From Bacteroidota bacterium (lineage in GTDB: Bacteria; Bacteroidota; Bacteroidia; UKL13-3), in contig JAIYCU010000044.1 of the NCBI GenBank assembly GCA_027487835.1, positions 213,581 to 277,580 on the forward strand: 64,000 bases of DNA, given 5' to 3'. Numbering within the stretch: the first letter of the stretch is position 1; each line of letters begins with the position of its first letter. Below, piece after piece: positions 8,455-17,076 of this stretch. The notes beneath the pieces were generated by a model. That model was not told where the DNA came from and did no database searches. It worked only from the letters and a program-made list of their open reading frames with translations. The translations under genes and the position numbers were made by a program.

Positions 8455-9395
8455 TGCTAGTAAGTGTAGCAGTTACAACCTATAATTCCGAGAAATATGT
8501 GCTCGAAACGCTGGAAAGTGTTTTTGATCAAGCATATTTTGATTTAGAACTGATTATTTCAGATGATTGTTCACAAGACGATACATTAGATATTGTAATT
8601 AATTGGACAAAATTGGAAAGGGTAAAGTTACGTTTCAAAAGCATTCAAATAATTAGGGTTGATGTTAATACTGGTGTATCGGCCAATTGTAATAGAATTT
8701 TAAATGCAAGTACTTCCAATTATATTAAAATGATTGCTGGGGACGACATTTTATTTAAAAATTGTATTGTAGATAATGTAAAATTTATACATGACAACCC
8801 AGAAGCTAATTTTGTATTCAGTAGAGTGGAGGTATATCGGGATGTTTTTTTGAAAGAAAACTATTTAAAGACATCTCCTTCTAATTTCCCCTCAGAATTT
8901 ATGGGTACTAATGTAAGTGCAAAAGGCCAATTTCAAATGCTTTTGAAGTCAGATAGAATCAGTTTTACGCCTTCCTATTTTTTTAAGAAGGATGCTTTAC
9001 TGAAAGTAGGAGGTTACGATGAAGAGAATCGATTGATTGAAGATTATCCAATGTGGTTGAAGCTTACGCATGCAGGCGAAAAATTATATTTTTTTGACAA
9101 AATCACTGTTGGTTATAGAGCTCATTCAAAATCTTTAAGCAATTCAAATATTTCAACTTTGTTTCAAGTATCATTTAAAAGAAATTTTAAAGTTAAGGAG
9201 CAATATGTTTTTAAACATATTGCTAGTTTTGACGTTTGTGCTGAGTATTACAGTTACTATATCCAAAATATATTTGATTTTTTCGGATTAAATAAAAAAA
9301 ATAGGGTGAATTCTCTCTTATATAAATTTTTTAATTTTTACCTAAACCCTTTTTACGTGCTTCGAAAACTCCTATTATTATATTCAAAAAATTGA
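8454..9395 (+). CDS. Glycosyltransferase family 2
   Basis: A 313-residue GT2 enzyme with VSVAVTTYNSEKY at the N-terminus, ISDDCSQDDT near residue 36 and IAGDDILFK near residue 92 (the DxD-like motif is GDD). LIEDYPMWLK near residue 192 is the acceptor-side acidic motif. The start codon overlaps the preceding stop (TAATG), so translation is coupled to the fucosyltransferase, suggesting that the two add neighbouring sugars to one glycan. The donor is not predictable. Confidence 0.87.
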   Translation: MLVSVAVTTYNSEKYVLETLESVFDQAYFDLELIISDDCSQDDTLDIVINWTKLERVKLRFKSIQIIRVDVNTGVSANCNRILNASTSNYIKMIAGDDILFKNCIVDNVKFIHDNPEANFVFSRVEVYRDVFLKENYLKTSPSNFPSEFMGTNVSAKGQFQMLLKSDRISFTPSYFFKKDALLKVGGYDEENRLIEDYPMWLKLTHAGEKLYFFDKITVGYRAHSKSLSNSNISTLFQVSFKRNFKVKEQYVFKHIASFDVCAEYYSYYIQNIFDFFGLNKKNRVNSLLYKFFNFYLNPFYVLRKLLLLYSKN

Positions 9396-11167
9396 AAAAC
9401 CTTAAATTTTATTGGAAATCATACAAGTTTTTTTATGAATTTGTAGGTGTTAAAATGCAGATACTTCTAATTAGCAGTCTAATGGTAGGCTTTTTGGATG
9501 GACTAGGTTTAGCGCTTTTCTTGCCTATCTTAAAAATGTCAGATGAAAGCAATTCAAAAGGTCAGAGCAATGATAATTTTTTCAATGAAGCTTTTAGCTT
9601 TTTTCATATTTCCCCGACTATAAATTCAATTTTAATAGTCATGCTTTTGTTTTTCATTTTAAAAGGCCTTGCTTCACTATTTAACGAATATATTAAAGTT
9701 GCTATTGAGCAAAAATTTATTCGAAAATTGAGAAACAGCCTTTTAAACCTTTTGAATAATATTACTTTCGAGTATTTTGTAAAATCTGACATTGGTCGAA
9801 TTCAAAATACGATGACAGGAGAAGTTGGAAGGGTTGTTTCGGCTTTTACTTCTTTTACTTCCGTATTGCAACAAATGTTATTGGTTATTGTATATTGTGT
9901 TTTTGCTTTTCAAACTAATGCAGTATTTGCATTATTCGTAACAATTGGAGGAATTCTTAGTTCATTTGCCTTTAGTTCTTTGTATACAATTACAATGAAC
10001 AATTCGGCATTTTTAACCAAGCGAAGTAATAGTTTTCAAAGCTTAGTTATCCAACATGTTTCAAATCACAAGTATTTAAAAGCAACAGGTTCAATTGATA
10101 AGTATAGTGATAAATTGCGCAAAACCATATTGGCAATAGAAGAAAGTAATACAAAAATTGGGGTCTTAAAAGCAATACTTACAGCCACAAGAGAGCCTGT
10201 TCTCGTGGCAATAATTGTAGTAACCATCATTATCCAGGTTAAGTATTTTGAGGCATCAATTGGTTCAATATTGGTTAGCTTATTGTTTTTTTATAGGTCC
10301 TTATCTTTTATGTTTACTGCCCAGACTAGTTTAAATCAGTTTATGTCAGTATCTGGTTCGTTAGAAAATATGTCAAACTTTCAAAATGAGTTGATTGCAA
10401 ATTTAGAAAGTGAAAATGGCGGGTTAGCATTACCTTTTAGTAAAAGTATAGAATTTAATAAGGTGAGTTTATTCTATGGGCAAAAGCAAGTTTTAAAGCA
10501 AATTGATTTGGTTATTAAAAATAAGACAACAGTTGCAATTGTAGGACCTAGTGGCAGTGGAAAGACTTCGCTGATAAATATTTTGGTAGGTTTGGTTAAA
10601 CCCAATAGTGGAAATCTAATCGTAGATGGAAATGACATTACAACCATCGATAAATTGGTTTATCAAAAAGGAATAGGATATATTACCCAAGAATCTGTTA
10701 TTTTTGAGGATACAATTTTTAACAACATAACTTTTTGGGATGACTATTCGGCTGAAAACATTCTTAAGTTCAGAGAGGCGATAAGTTTGGCTAACATTGC
10801 TGAACTTATTGATAGTTTGCCAGATAATGAACATTCGTTATTAGGTATTAATGGTGTTAACTTGAGCGGAGGACAAAGGCAAAGGATATCTATAGCTAGG
10901 GAGCTATACAAAAATTCATGCATTTTGGTATTAGATGAAGCAACATCAGCGCTAGATTCAGAATCTGAGGAAATGATTAGAACAAATATTAATAACTTAA
11001 AAGGCAAATATACAATGGTAATGGTTGCCCATAGGTTATCAACAGTTAGAAGTGCCGATTTAATAGTTTTACTAAGTGATGGTGAAATTATTGCGCAAGG
11101 AACTTTTAATGATATGATAAAGAATATTCCAGAATTTAAAAAAATGGTAGAATTGCAGTCATTATAG
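9392..11167 (+). CDS. ABC exporter, fused permease-ATPase (lipid-linked oligosaccharide flippase type)
   Basis: A 591-residue half-transporter: an N-terminal region of about 320 residues with six hydrophobic segments, then an ATPase domain with Walker A GPSGSGKTS near residue 384, signature LSGGQRQRISIAREL near 490 and Walker B LVLDEATSALD near 510. The domain order is that of MsbA and the PglK flippase; dimers translocate lipids or lipid-linked glycans across the inner membrane. The TTG start overlaps the preceding TGA. Location between glycosyltransferases and sialic-acid genes suggests that it flips the glycan made by this block, independently of the Wzx at 20364. Confidence 0.87.
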   Translation: MKNLKFYWKSYKFFYEFVGVKMQILLISSLMVGFLDGLGLALFLPILKMSDESNSKGQSNDNFFNEAFSFFHISPTINSILIVMLLFFILKGLASLFNEYIKVAIEQKFIRKLRNSLLNLLNNITFEYFVKSDIGRIQNTMTGEVGRVVSAFTSFTSVLQQMLLVIVYCVFAFQTNAVFALFVTIGGILSSFAFSSLYTITMNNSAFLTKRSNSFQSLVIQHVSNHKYLKATGSIDKYSDKLRKTILAIEESNTKIGVLKAILTATREPVLVAIIVVTIIIQVKYFEASIGSILVSLLFFYRSLSFMFTAQTSLNQFMSVSGSLENMSNFQNELIANLESENGGLALPFSKSIEFNKVSLFYGQKQVLKQIDLVIKNKTTVAIVGPSGSGKTSLINILVGLVKPNSGNLIVDGNDITTIDKLVYQKGIGYITQESVIFEDTIFNNITFWDDYSAENILKFREAISLANIAELIDSLPDNEHSLLGINGVNLSGGQRQRISIARELYKNSCILVLDEATSALDSESEEMIRTNINNLKGKYTMVMVAHRLSTVRSADLIVLLSDGEIIAQGTFNDMIKNIPEFKKMVELQSL

Positions 11168-11170
11168 TTT

Positions 11171-12190
11171 ATGGTTAAGCTGAAGTCAAATATTATAATA
11201 ATTGGATTAGGGAATAGTGGCTCAAGTGCTATTCAAGATTTATTGTTAGAATATGATAATATTGGGAAATTTAGGTATGAGGAAATTGATTGGTCTACAG
11301 GTGAGTTAAATCATTTTAGGTTACCCGGAATGATTGGAGATAGACTTAGTGAACTCTCAGATTTGGAAAATCCTAATAACCTAGAATTATGGTTAAAGGA
11401 AAATAAAAGGCCTATCGTACCATCCTCTTTGTATTTCAGATTTTTTATACCTGATGCGATTTACAATTTGTATAAAGAAAATAAGTTTACTAGAAAATTT
11501 GCTAAGATTAAAATTTCTGAATGGAGGGAACAGCAAAAATATTATGATTCTTTGGTTTCAATTAACTACGAATTGTCTAAAACCAAGGATTATGATGAAA
11601 GAATGAAAATTGCAAAAGGGTGGTTGGAGGAGTTACGTAATATTTTTGGGAAGGATAAGCCATTTATGCAACATAAACCAATTTTCCATGAAAGACACTT
11701 GAATATTTGGCCAACTTTATTTGATCCGTTTAAAGTTATCATGATATTTAGAGAACCTCGTGATCAGTTAGCCACAGTTCTTAAGTCAAGCGTTATGTTT
11801 AGACACACCGATTGGAAATACCATGCACTTTTTGGAATGGATAAAGGAAATAGACGCTTATTTCATGCCCTAATTGAAACAACTTATATGAGGGCTTTAT
11901 GCATTGATGAAATGGAAAAAAGATTTGGACCTTCTAAGTTTTTAAAATTGGATTTTGAAGGTTTAATTTCCAACTATGACCAATACAAGGCTATCATTGA
12001 AAATTTTTTAGAAATAGGGCCCTTGCATCATGTAAAACCTAAGGCCTATTTTGATCCGAAAGTCTCTATAAATTCGATTAAAGAAAACACATCGCTTTTG
12101 GATTCTTCTGATGAAGAATATATCCTACCACTTGAAAAATGGTATCAACAAAAATTAAAAGAGGTAAAAGAATCGCTTAATATCTATTAA
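11171..12190 (+). CDS. Sulfotransferase family protein (PAPS-dependent, predicted)
   Basis: The 339-residue protein begins IIIIGLGNSGSSAIQDLL (about residues 8-25), matching the 5'-phosphosulfate-binding loop of sulfotransferases. IFREPRDQLATVLKSS near residues 192-207 matches the 3'-phosphate-binding motif with its Arg and Ser. Members move sulfate from PAPS to hydroxyl groups of sugars or other acceptors. It lies 3 bases after the ABC exporter and 5 bases before neuB, so sulfation of a sialylated/fucosylated glycan is a reasonable inference. The acceptor is unknown and PAPS synthesis genes are not in this window. Confidence 0.78.
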   Translation: MVKLKSNIIIIGLGNSGSSAIQDLLLEYDNIGKFRYEEIDWSTGELNHFRLPGMIGDRLSELSDLENPNNLELWLKENKRPIVPSSLYFRFFIPDAIYNLYKENKFTRKFAKIKISEWREQQKYYDSLVSINYELSKTKDYDERMKIAKGWLEELRNIFGKDKPFMQHKPIFHERHLNIWPTLFDPFKVIMIFREPRDQLATVLKSSVMFRHTDWKYHALFGMDKGNRRLFHALIETTYMRALCIDEMEKRFGPSKFLKLDFEGLISNYDQYKAIIENFLEIGPLHHVKPKAYFDPKVSINSIKENTSLLDSSDEEYILPLEKWYQQKLKEVKESLNIY

Positions 12191-12195
12191 ATCGT

Positions 12196-13194
12196 ATGAA
12201 AAGAACTAAAATAATTGCCGAAATTGGAAATACACATGAAGGTTCTGTTGGGTTAGCTAAACAGTTTATTTTGGAGGCTGCAAATTGTGGTGTTGATGCT
12301 GTTAAATTCCAAACCCACATTTTTGAGGAAGAAAGTCTTCCATCTGCTCCAAATCCACCCTATTTTAAAGACGAATCGAGAAAAGCATATTTTGAAAGAA
12401 CAGCTTTCACAATTGATCAATATCAACAGCTAAAAAGTTTTGCCGAAGTAGATTGTGGAGTTGAGTTCTTATCTTCACCTTTTTCTATAAAGGCAGCCCA
12501 AATGTTAATTGATTTAGGGTTAAACACACTAAAAATACCTTCAGGAGAAATTAGTAATATTCCTTTATTAGAATTTATAGCTGAAAATACCAATGCAAGT
12601 ATTATTTTGTCCAGTGGAATGAGCAGTTGGCTAGAACTTGATAGGGCAGTTGAAGTCTTTAAAGGGAAAAATGAAACCATTGTTTTGCAGTGTACCTCGC
12701 AGTATCCATGTCCACCTGAAAATGCTGGATTAAATTTAATGCAAGAAATGGGAAAACGCTATAATTGCAAGTATGGATTTTCTGACCATACATTGGGTAT
12801 AGGGGTTCCTCTGGCTGCAGTAATGTTGGGTGCAAGTGTTGTGGAAAAGCATTTTACATTGTCAAAAAAAATGTATGGAAGTGATGCCAAGAATTCTGTT
12901 GAACCACATGAGTTTTTAGAATTAGTTAAGGCTATCCGTGATGCAGAAATTTCAAGCCAAGTTATAATTGAGAAAGATGATATTTTAAAAGGATTAGGCA
13001 ATATGAAACTTGTTTTTGAAAAATCAATTGTTACTACAAGAAATCTTACTAAGGGTGAAAAAATTGAGATGGGAGATTTGGCCTTTAAAAAACCAGGGAA
13101 TGGAATTCCTGCTGCCAATTATAAAGAATTGATTGGTAAGGTTTTGAAGCAAGATGTAAATGAAAATGAACAAATTTTGTTTGATTACTTTTAA
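12196..13194 (+). CDS. neuB: N-acetylneuraminate (or legionaminate) synthase
   Basis: NeuB condenses phosphoenolpyruvate with a 2-acetamido-mannose sugar to give a nonulosonic acid. The 332-residue protein has IAEIGNTHEGS at the N-terminus, KFQTHIF near residue 38, LKIPSGEISNIPLL near 113, QCTSQYPCPPENAGLN near 161 and GFSDHTLG near 193, all in the barrel. A C-terminal SAF (antifreeze-like) domain with KKPGNGIPAANY near 297 completes the usual architecture. It is followed by neuC and neuA, which makes the pathway assignment firm, but sequence alone does not separate Neu5Ac from legionaminic acid as product. Confidence 0.92.
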   Translation: MKRTKIIAEIGNTHEGSVGLAKQFILEAANCGVDAVKFQTHIFEEESLPSAPNPPYFKDESRKAYFERTAFTIDQYQQLKSFAEVDCGVEFLSSPFSIKAAQMLIDLGLNTLKIPSGEISNIPLLEFIAENTNASIILSSGMSSWLELDRAVEVFKGKNETIVLQCTSQYPCPPENAGLNLMQEMGKRYNCKYGFSDHTLGIGVPLAAVMLGASVVEKHFTLSKKMYGSDAKNSVEPHEFLELVKAIRDAEISSQVIIEKDDILKGLGNMKLVFEKSIVTTRNLTKGEKIEMGDLAFKKPGNGIPAANYKELIGKVLKQDVNENEQILFDYF

Positions 13195-13242
13195 TTTATT
13201 TTAATTTGCATAGTATCTTATATAATAGTGAAAGAATTAAAG

Positions 13243-14406
13243 ATGAAAAAAATTTGTGTTTTTGTTGGTAGTAGAGCGAATTACAGTAGCATAAAGTCAG
13301 TAATGACTTCTATTAAGAACCACCCAGCTTTGCAATTACAAGTTATAGTTGGTGCTTCTGCAGTATTGGATAGGTTTGGTAAAGTTGAAGATATAATTAA
13401 AGCAGATGGATTCTCAATTGATTTTAGTTTTTACAATAACGTAGAAGGTGAAATTCCTGTAACAATGGCTAAATCAACAGGTTTGGGTTTGATTGAAGCG
13501 GCTTTAATTTTTGGAAATCTAAATCCTGACTATTTGGTAGTGGTAGGAGATCGATTTGAAATGATGGCTGTAACAATTGCAGCTGCTTATATGAATATCC
13601 GGGTAGCTCATACAATGGGAGGTGAAGTTACAGGTACTATTGATGAAAGTATTAGGCACGCCATTACAAAATTTGCTCATGTTCACTTTGCAGCGAGTGA
13701 AGATGCCAAAAATCGAATTATTAAATTAGGCGAGAATCCTAAACATGTTTTTAATGTTGGGTGCCCAAGAATGGATTTAGTTTTGAATGAAATTAAAGTT
13801 GATTCAAACACAGTTTTAAATAATTTATTTGATAATTTCGGCGGTGTTGGTTTAAAAGAGTTTGATTTAAATGAGCCTTTTTTACTTGTTTCCCAACATC
13901 CTGTTACAACAGAATTTGGTGAAAATAAAAATCAAATTAATGAAACACTAGCAGCTTTAAATGAACTAAAAATAAATACCATTATGCTTTGGCCAAATAT
14001 TGATGCTGGAAGTGATGATATTTCAAAAGGAATTAGGTCTTTTAGAGAGAAGTTTAAACCTACTTGGCTGCATTTGTTTAAAAACCTACCTACGCCTGTC
14101 TATATTCATTTAATGAAAAACTGTCTTTGTTTGATAGGAAATAGCAGCTCTGGTGTTAGGGAGGGGGCCACTATAGGAACACCTGTAGTAAATATTGGAT
14201 CAAGACAAAATAAAAGAGAAATGGGTGATAATGTAATTAATGTAGATTACAATAGGACAGAAATTGTTGATGCAATAAAAAAGCAAATTAGTAATGGCAA
14301 ATATATAAGTAATGGAATATATGGAGATGGAACAGCAGGAAAAAGTATAGCTTCAATATTAGCTGAAATTGAAGATCCACCTATACAAAAGACTATCTGT
14401 TATTAA
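13243..14406 (+). CDS. neuC: UDP-N-acetylglucosamine 2-epimerase (hydrolysing)
   Basis: The enzyme releases ManNAc (or, in the legionaminate branch, its diacetamido analogue) from the UDP-sugar for NeuB. The 387-residue protein shows KICVFVGSRANYSSIKS at the start, VVVGDRFEMMA near residue 106, GGEVTGTIDESIRHAITK near 127 and the C-terminal GNSSSGVREG near 304. I start it at the ATG at 13243 because MKKICVF is where family members begin; a GTG at 13228 would add five residues. It sits between neuB and neuA. The presence of PglD/PglE-like genes elsewhere in the locus leaves open a legionaminic acid route. Confidence 0.9.
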   Translation: MKKICVFVGSRANYSSIKSVMTSIKNHPALQLQVIVGASAVLDRFGKVEDIIKADGFSIDFSFYNNVEGEIPVTMAKSTGLGLIEAALIFGNLNPDYLVVVGDRFEMMAVTIAAAYMNIRVAHTMGGEVTGTIDESIRHAITKFAHVHFAASEDAKNRIIKLGENPKHVFNVGCPRMDLVLNEIKVDSNTVLNNLFDNFGGVGLKEFDLNEPFLLVSQHPVTTEFGENKNQINETLAALNELKINTIMLWPNIDAGSDDISKGIRSFREKFKPTWLHLFKNLPTPVYIHLMKNCLCLIGNSSSGVREGATIGTPVVNIGSRQNKREMGDNVINVDYNRTEIVDAIKKQISNGKYISNGIYGDGTAGKSIASILAEIEDPPIQKTICY

Positions 14407-14427
14407 TTTTACCAAAGTATTTGTGTA

Positions 14428-15120
14428 ATGAATATTGTTGCAATTATCCCTGCTAGAGGCGGAAGCAAAGGAATAGTAGGAAAAAATAAAAAGTTATTAA
14501 TTGGTAAACCCCTTATTCAATACACTCTAGATGCTGCCTTGGCTTCTTCCCAATTTAAGTTGATAATAGTTTCAACGGATGACCAAGATATTGCAGACTT
14601 ATGTTTATCACAAAATGTGCAAGTACAATTTAGGCCAGAACATCTTTGTGGCGATTTAGTTCCAACATTGCCGGTTTTACAACATGTGATTTCAAATTCA
14701 AACATTGATATCGATGCTGTTATGACCTTGCAACCTACTTCCCCGCTTAGAACCTCACAACACATCATAGAGGCTATAGAGTTGTTTAAACAAAATCATG
14801 AAGCTGATTCTTTGGTAAGTGTAGTGAAGGTTCCCCATAATTTTAACCCGGAATCTTTGATGAAAATCGAGGGTAACTACCTAGTCAATTATTTGGAGGT
14901 TAATCCTATACTTCGACGCCAAGATAAGAAAACTTATTTTGCTAGAAATGGTGCAGCAATTTATATTACCAAACGACAGCAATTGGAAAAATCTATTTTT
15001 GGAGGAAAAATTATTGGTTATGAAATGGCTGCCATAGATAGCTTAGATATTGATAACATAGAAGATTGGGAAATGGCAGAGTTGATTTTAAGTAAACGTT
15101 TTATAAGCCCTAATAAATAG
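14428..15120 (+). CDS. neuA: CMP-N-acylneuraminate cytidylyltransferase
   Basis: NeuA activates the nonulosonic acid to CMP-sugar with CTP. The 230-residue protein has the nucleotide-binding IPARGGSKGIVGKNKK near residues 6-21, LIVSTDDQDIA near 45, MTLQPTSPLR near 98 and a C-terminal DIDNIEDWEMAE near 210. The length is that of a single-domain NeuA without the extra esterase domain found in some species. It follows neuC by 21 bases and closes the nonulosonic acid set; no sialyltransferase of families GT42, GT52 or GT80 could be recognised nearby. Confidence 0.92.
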   Translation: MNIVAIIPARGGSKGIVGKNKKLLIGKPLIQYTLDAALASSQFKLIIVSTDDQDIADLCLSQNVQVQFRPEHLCGDLVPTLPVLQHVISNSNIDIDAVMTLQPTSPLRTSQHIIEAIELFKQNHEADSLVSVVKVPHNFNPESLMKIEGNYLVNYLEVNPILRRQDKKTYFARNGAAIYITKRQQLEKSIFGGKIIGYEMAAIDSLDIDNIEDWEMAELILSKRFISPNK

Positions 15121-15197
15121 CTTGACATTACAGTTTTTTCGCCCCTAAGAAATATGTTTAAATTAGATTTTGGTTTCCTATTCAGAAGAATATTTAT

Positions 15198-16139
15198 ATG
15201 ACGCTTTCTCCAACATTCTCAATTGTATCGCCTGTTTATAAAGCAGAAAAAATAATTCCAATTTTAATAGATAGAATTGAAAAAAGTATGAATTCTATTA
15301 CCGATAATTATGAAATTATATTGGTAGAGGATTGCGGGCCAGATAATTCTTGGGAGATTATAGAAACTATTGCAAAAGAAAACACTAGAGTTCTTGGCGC
15401 AAAGCTAAGTAGAAATTTTGGCCAACATCATGCCATTACATGTGGTTTAGAATTAGCTAAAGGTGATTGGATTGTTGTAATGGATTGTGATTTGCAAGAT
15501 CAACCAGAGGAAATACCCAGATTGTACCAAAAGGCTATGGAAGGTTATGACATGGTTTTGGCTCAAAGACACAATAGAAATGATAATTTTTTAAAGAAAT
15601 TAAGTTCAACCGCATTTTATTCTTTTTTTTCTTATTTAGCTGGGGTTCCTCAGGATGGTTCCATTGCAAATTTTGGCGTTTACAACAAAAAAGTTATTGA
15701 TGAGGTCGTAAAAATGAAAGAACCATTACGCGCATTTTTTTTTATGGTGAAATGGGTAGGCTTTAAAAGTGTTGCTATTCCTGTTGAACACGCTGCAAGG
15801 TTCGAAGGGAAATCGTCTTATAGTTGGAAGAAATTAATTAATTTGGCCTTAGATGTTATTGTTTCTTATTCAGACAGGCCATTAAAATTGGCAGTAAAAA
15901 CTGGAATTATTGTTTCATTATTGTCTATAGTTTTTGCACTTTTTCAATTAGTTAATTATTTTTTAGGACATATTACAGTTATTGGATATACTAGTCTTAT
16001 TTTTTCCATTTGGTTTTTATCTGGGATGATCATCTTCTTTTTAGGAATTATTGGTTTATATTTGGGCAAAACTTTTGAAGGTGTGAAGAATAGACCAATT
16101 TTTATTATTGACAAGATAACTAAAGATGCAATCCATTGA
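15198..16139 (+). CDS. GT2 polyprenyl-phosphate glycosyltransferase (DPM1/GtrB type)
   Basis: The 313-residue protein starts with a GT2 catalytic domain (FSIVSPVYKAE, LVEDCGPDNS near residue 43, VVMDCDLQDQPEE near 94, with a DxD metal site) and ends with two membrane helices near residues 234-256 and 270-292. This is the layout of GtrB, ArnC and bacterial dolichol-phosphate-mannose-like synthases, which load one sugar onto undecaprenyl phosphate. SIANFGVYNK and RFEGKSSYSW are conserved in the family. It begins a new block after a 77-base gap, next to the wecE/wecF set, and could provide a lipid-linked side-chain donor. Confidence 0.86.
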   Translation: MTLSPTFSIVSPVYKAEKIIPILIDRIEKSMNSITDNYEIILVEDCGPDNSWEIIETIAKENTRVLGAKLSRNFGQHHAITCGLELAKGDWIVVMDCDLQDQPEEIPRLYQKAMEGYDMVLAQRHNRNDNFLKKLSSTAFYSFFSYLAGVPQDGSIANFGVYNKKVIDEVVKMKEPLRAFFFMVKWVGFKSVAIPVEHAARFEGKSSYSWKKLINLALDVIVSYSDRPLKLAVKTGIIVSLLSIVFALFQLVNYFLGHITVIGYTSLIFSIWFLSGMIIFFLGIIGLYLGKTFEGVKNRPIFIIDKITKDAIH

Positions 16140-16281
16140 AATTTAGCTTCTTTAAAAAGAAAGCAGTAAATTTCAAAATCATTTTTATTCTAAATTATTC
16201 TAAAACGAAGAATCTTTTATTTATAAAAAAATTCTTTAGGCATATATATATGTCATTAAATAGATACTTAAATTAAAAAGT

Positions 16282-17067
16282 ATGATAAATATTCAGGCTG
16301 AAAATTTAGAAATTGGAATCAACACTTTTATTGATCCAAGTGCTTCTATTAGAGGCATTAATGGAAAGGCAAAGAAAATAAAAATTGGCGACAACTGTTT
16401 TATTGGTTCAAATGTTCAAATTATTTGCGATGATTTTGAAATAGGTGATTACTCTAAGATCCAGCATTCTACGAATATTCATGGATATAAACCTTGCTCA
16501 ATAGGTCACAATGCTTGGATTGGCCAATATACTATAATTGATTCCATCGGAGGAACTACAATTGGCAATAATTGTGGAATTGGAGCCCATTCCCAATTAT
16601 GGAGTCATATAAAATATGGTGACACATTAGAAGGGTGCAGATTTTTAATGGATAAGCCTCTTGAAATTGGTAATGATGTTTGGTTTGTTGGTCATTGTAT
16701 AGTTTCACCAATTAAAGCTAAGGACAAATCAATGGCAATGGTTGGTTCGGTTGTTACAAAGGATATGGAAGAAAATCATATTTATGCCGGATCACCTGCA
16801 AAATCAATTTCAGATAAAATAGGTTTTCAATTTGTTGAATTAAGCTTAGAAACTAAATTAGAAAAACTAAATAATTATATTATTCAGTCTAAAGTTAATA
16901 CAGATATTATTAGAATTGTAAAATCTGATAGGGAGATTGATTTTGAAGATAAGAATGTTTCTTTTTTCAACGTTTCAAATCGACTTTACACCAAAAGACA
17001 ATCAGATGAAGAAATAAAATTTATGAAGTTTCTGTTACCTGAAAAAGCAAAATTTGTTCCATACTAA
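16282..17067 (+). CDS. Left-handed beta-helix (hexapeptide) acyltransferase
   Basis: A 261-residue protein with imperfect hexapeptide repeats from about residue 8 to 180 (IKIGDNCFIGSNVQI, SIGHNAWIGQYTII, TIGNNCGIGAHSQL, LEIGNDVWFVGHCI), the fold of sugar and serine acetyltransferases, and the usual late segment VGSVVTKDMEENHIYAGSPA. About 80 C-terminal residues lie outside the helix. It is 9 bases upstream of wecE. In enterobacteria the TDP-Fuc4N acetyltransferase WecD is an unrelated GNAT enzyme; this protein may do that step here, which is an inference from position only. Confidence 0.75.
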   Translation: MINIQAENLEIGINTFIDPSASIRGINGKAKKIKIGDNCFIGSNVQIICDDFEIGDYSKIQHSTNIHGYKPCSIGHNAWIGQYTIIDSIGGTTIGNNCGIGAHSQLWSHIKYGDTLEGCRFLMDKPLEIGNDVWFVGHCIVSPIKAKDKSMAMVGSVVTKDMEENHIYAGSPAKSISDKIGFQFVELSLETKLEKLNNYIIQSKVNTDIIRIVKSDREIDFEDKNVSFFNVSNRLYTKRQSDEEIKFMKFLLPEKAKFVPY

Positions 17068-17076
17068 TCCTTCAAA

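Noticed and set aside
12759..13118. 119-codon minus-strand frame inside neuB
   Set aside because: Antisense to a strongly conserved enzyme, with no independent support.
13228..13242. GTG start of neuC five codons upstream
   Set aside because: Possible, but the ATG at 13243 gives the usual family N-terminus MKKICVF.
16146..16166. Hairpin after the GtrB-like gene as a terminator
   Set aside because: The 8-base A/T-rich stem has a mismatch and no T-tract follows, so it is too weak to report as a terminator.
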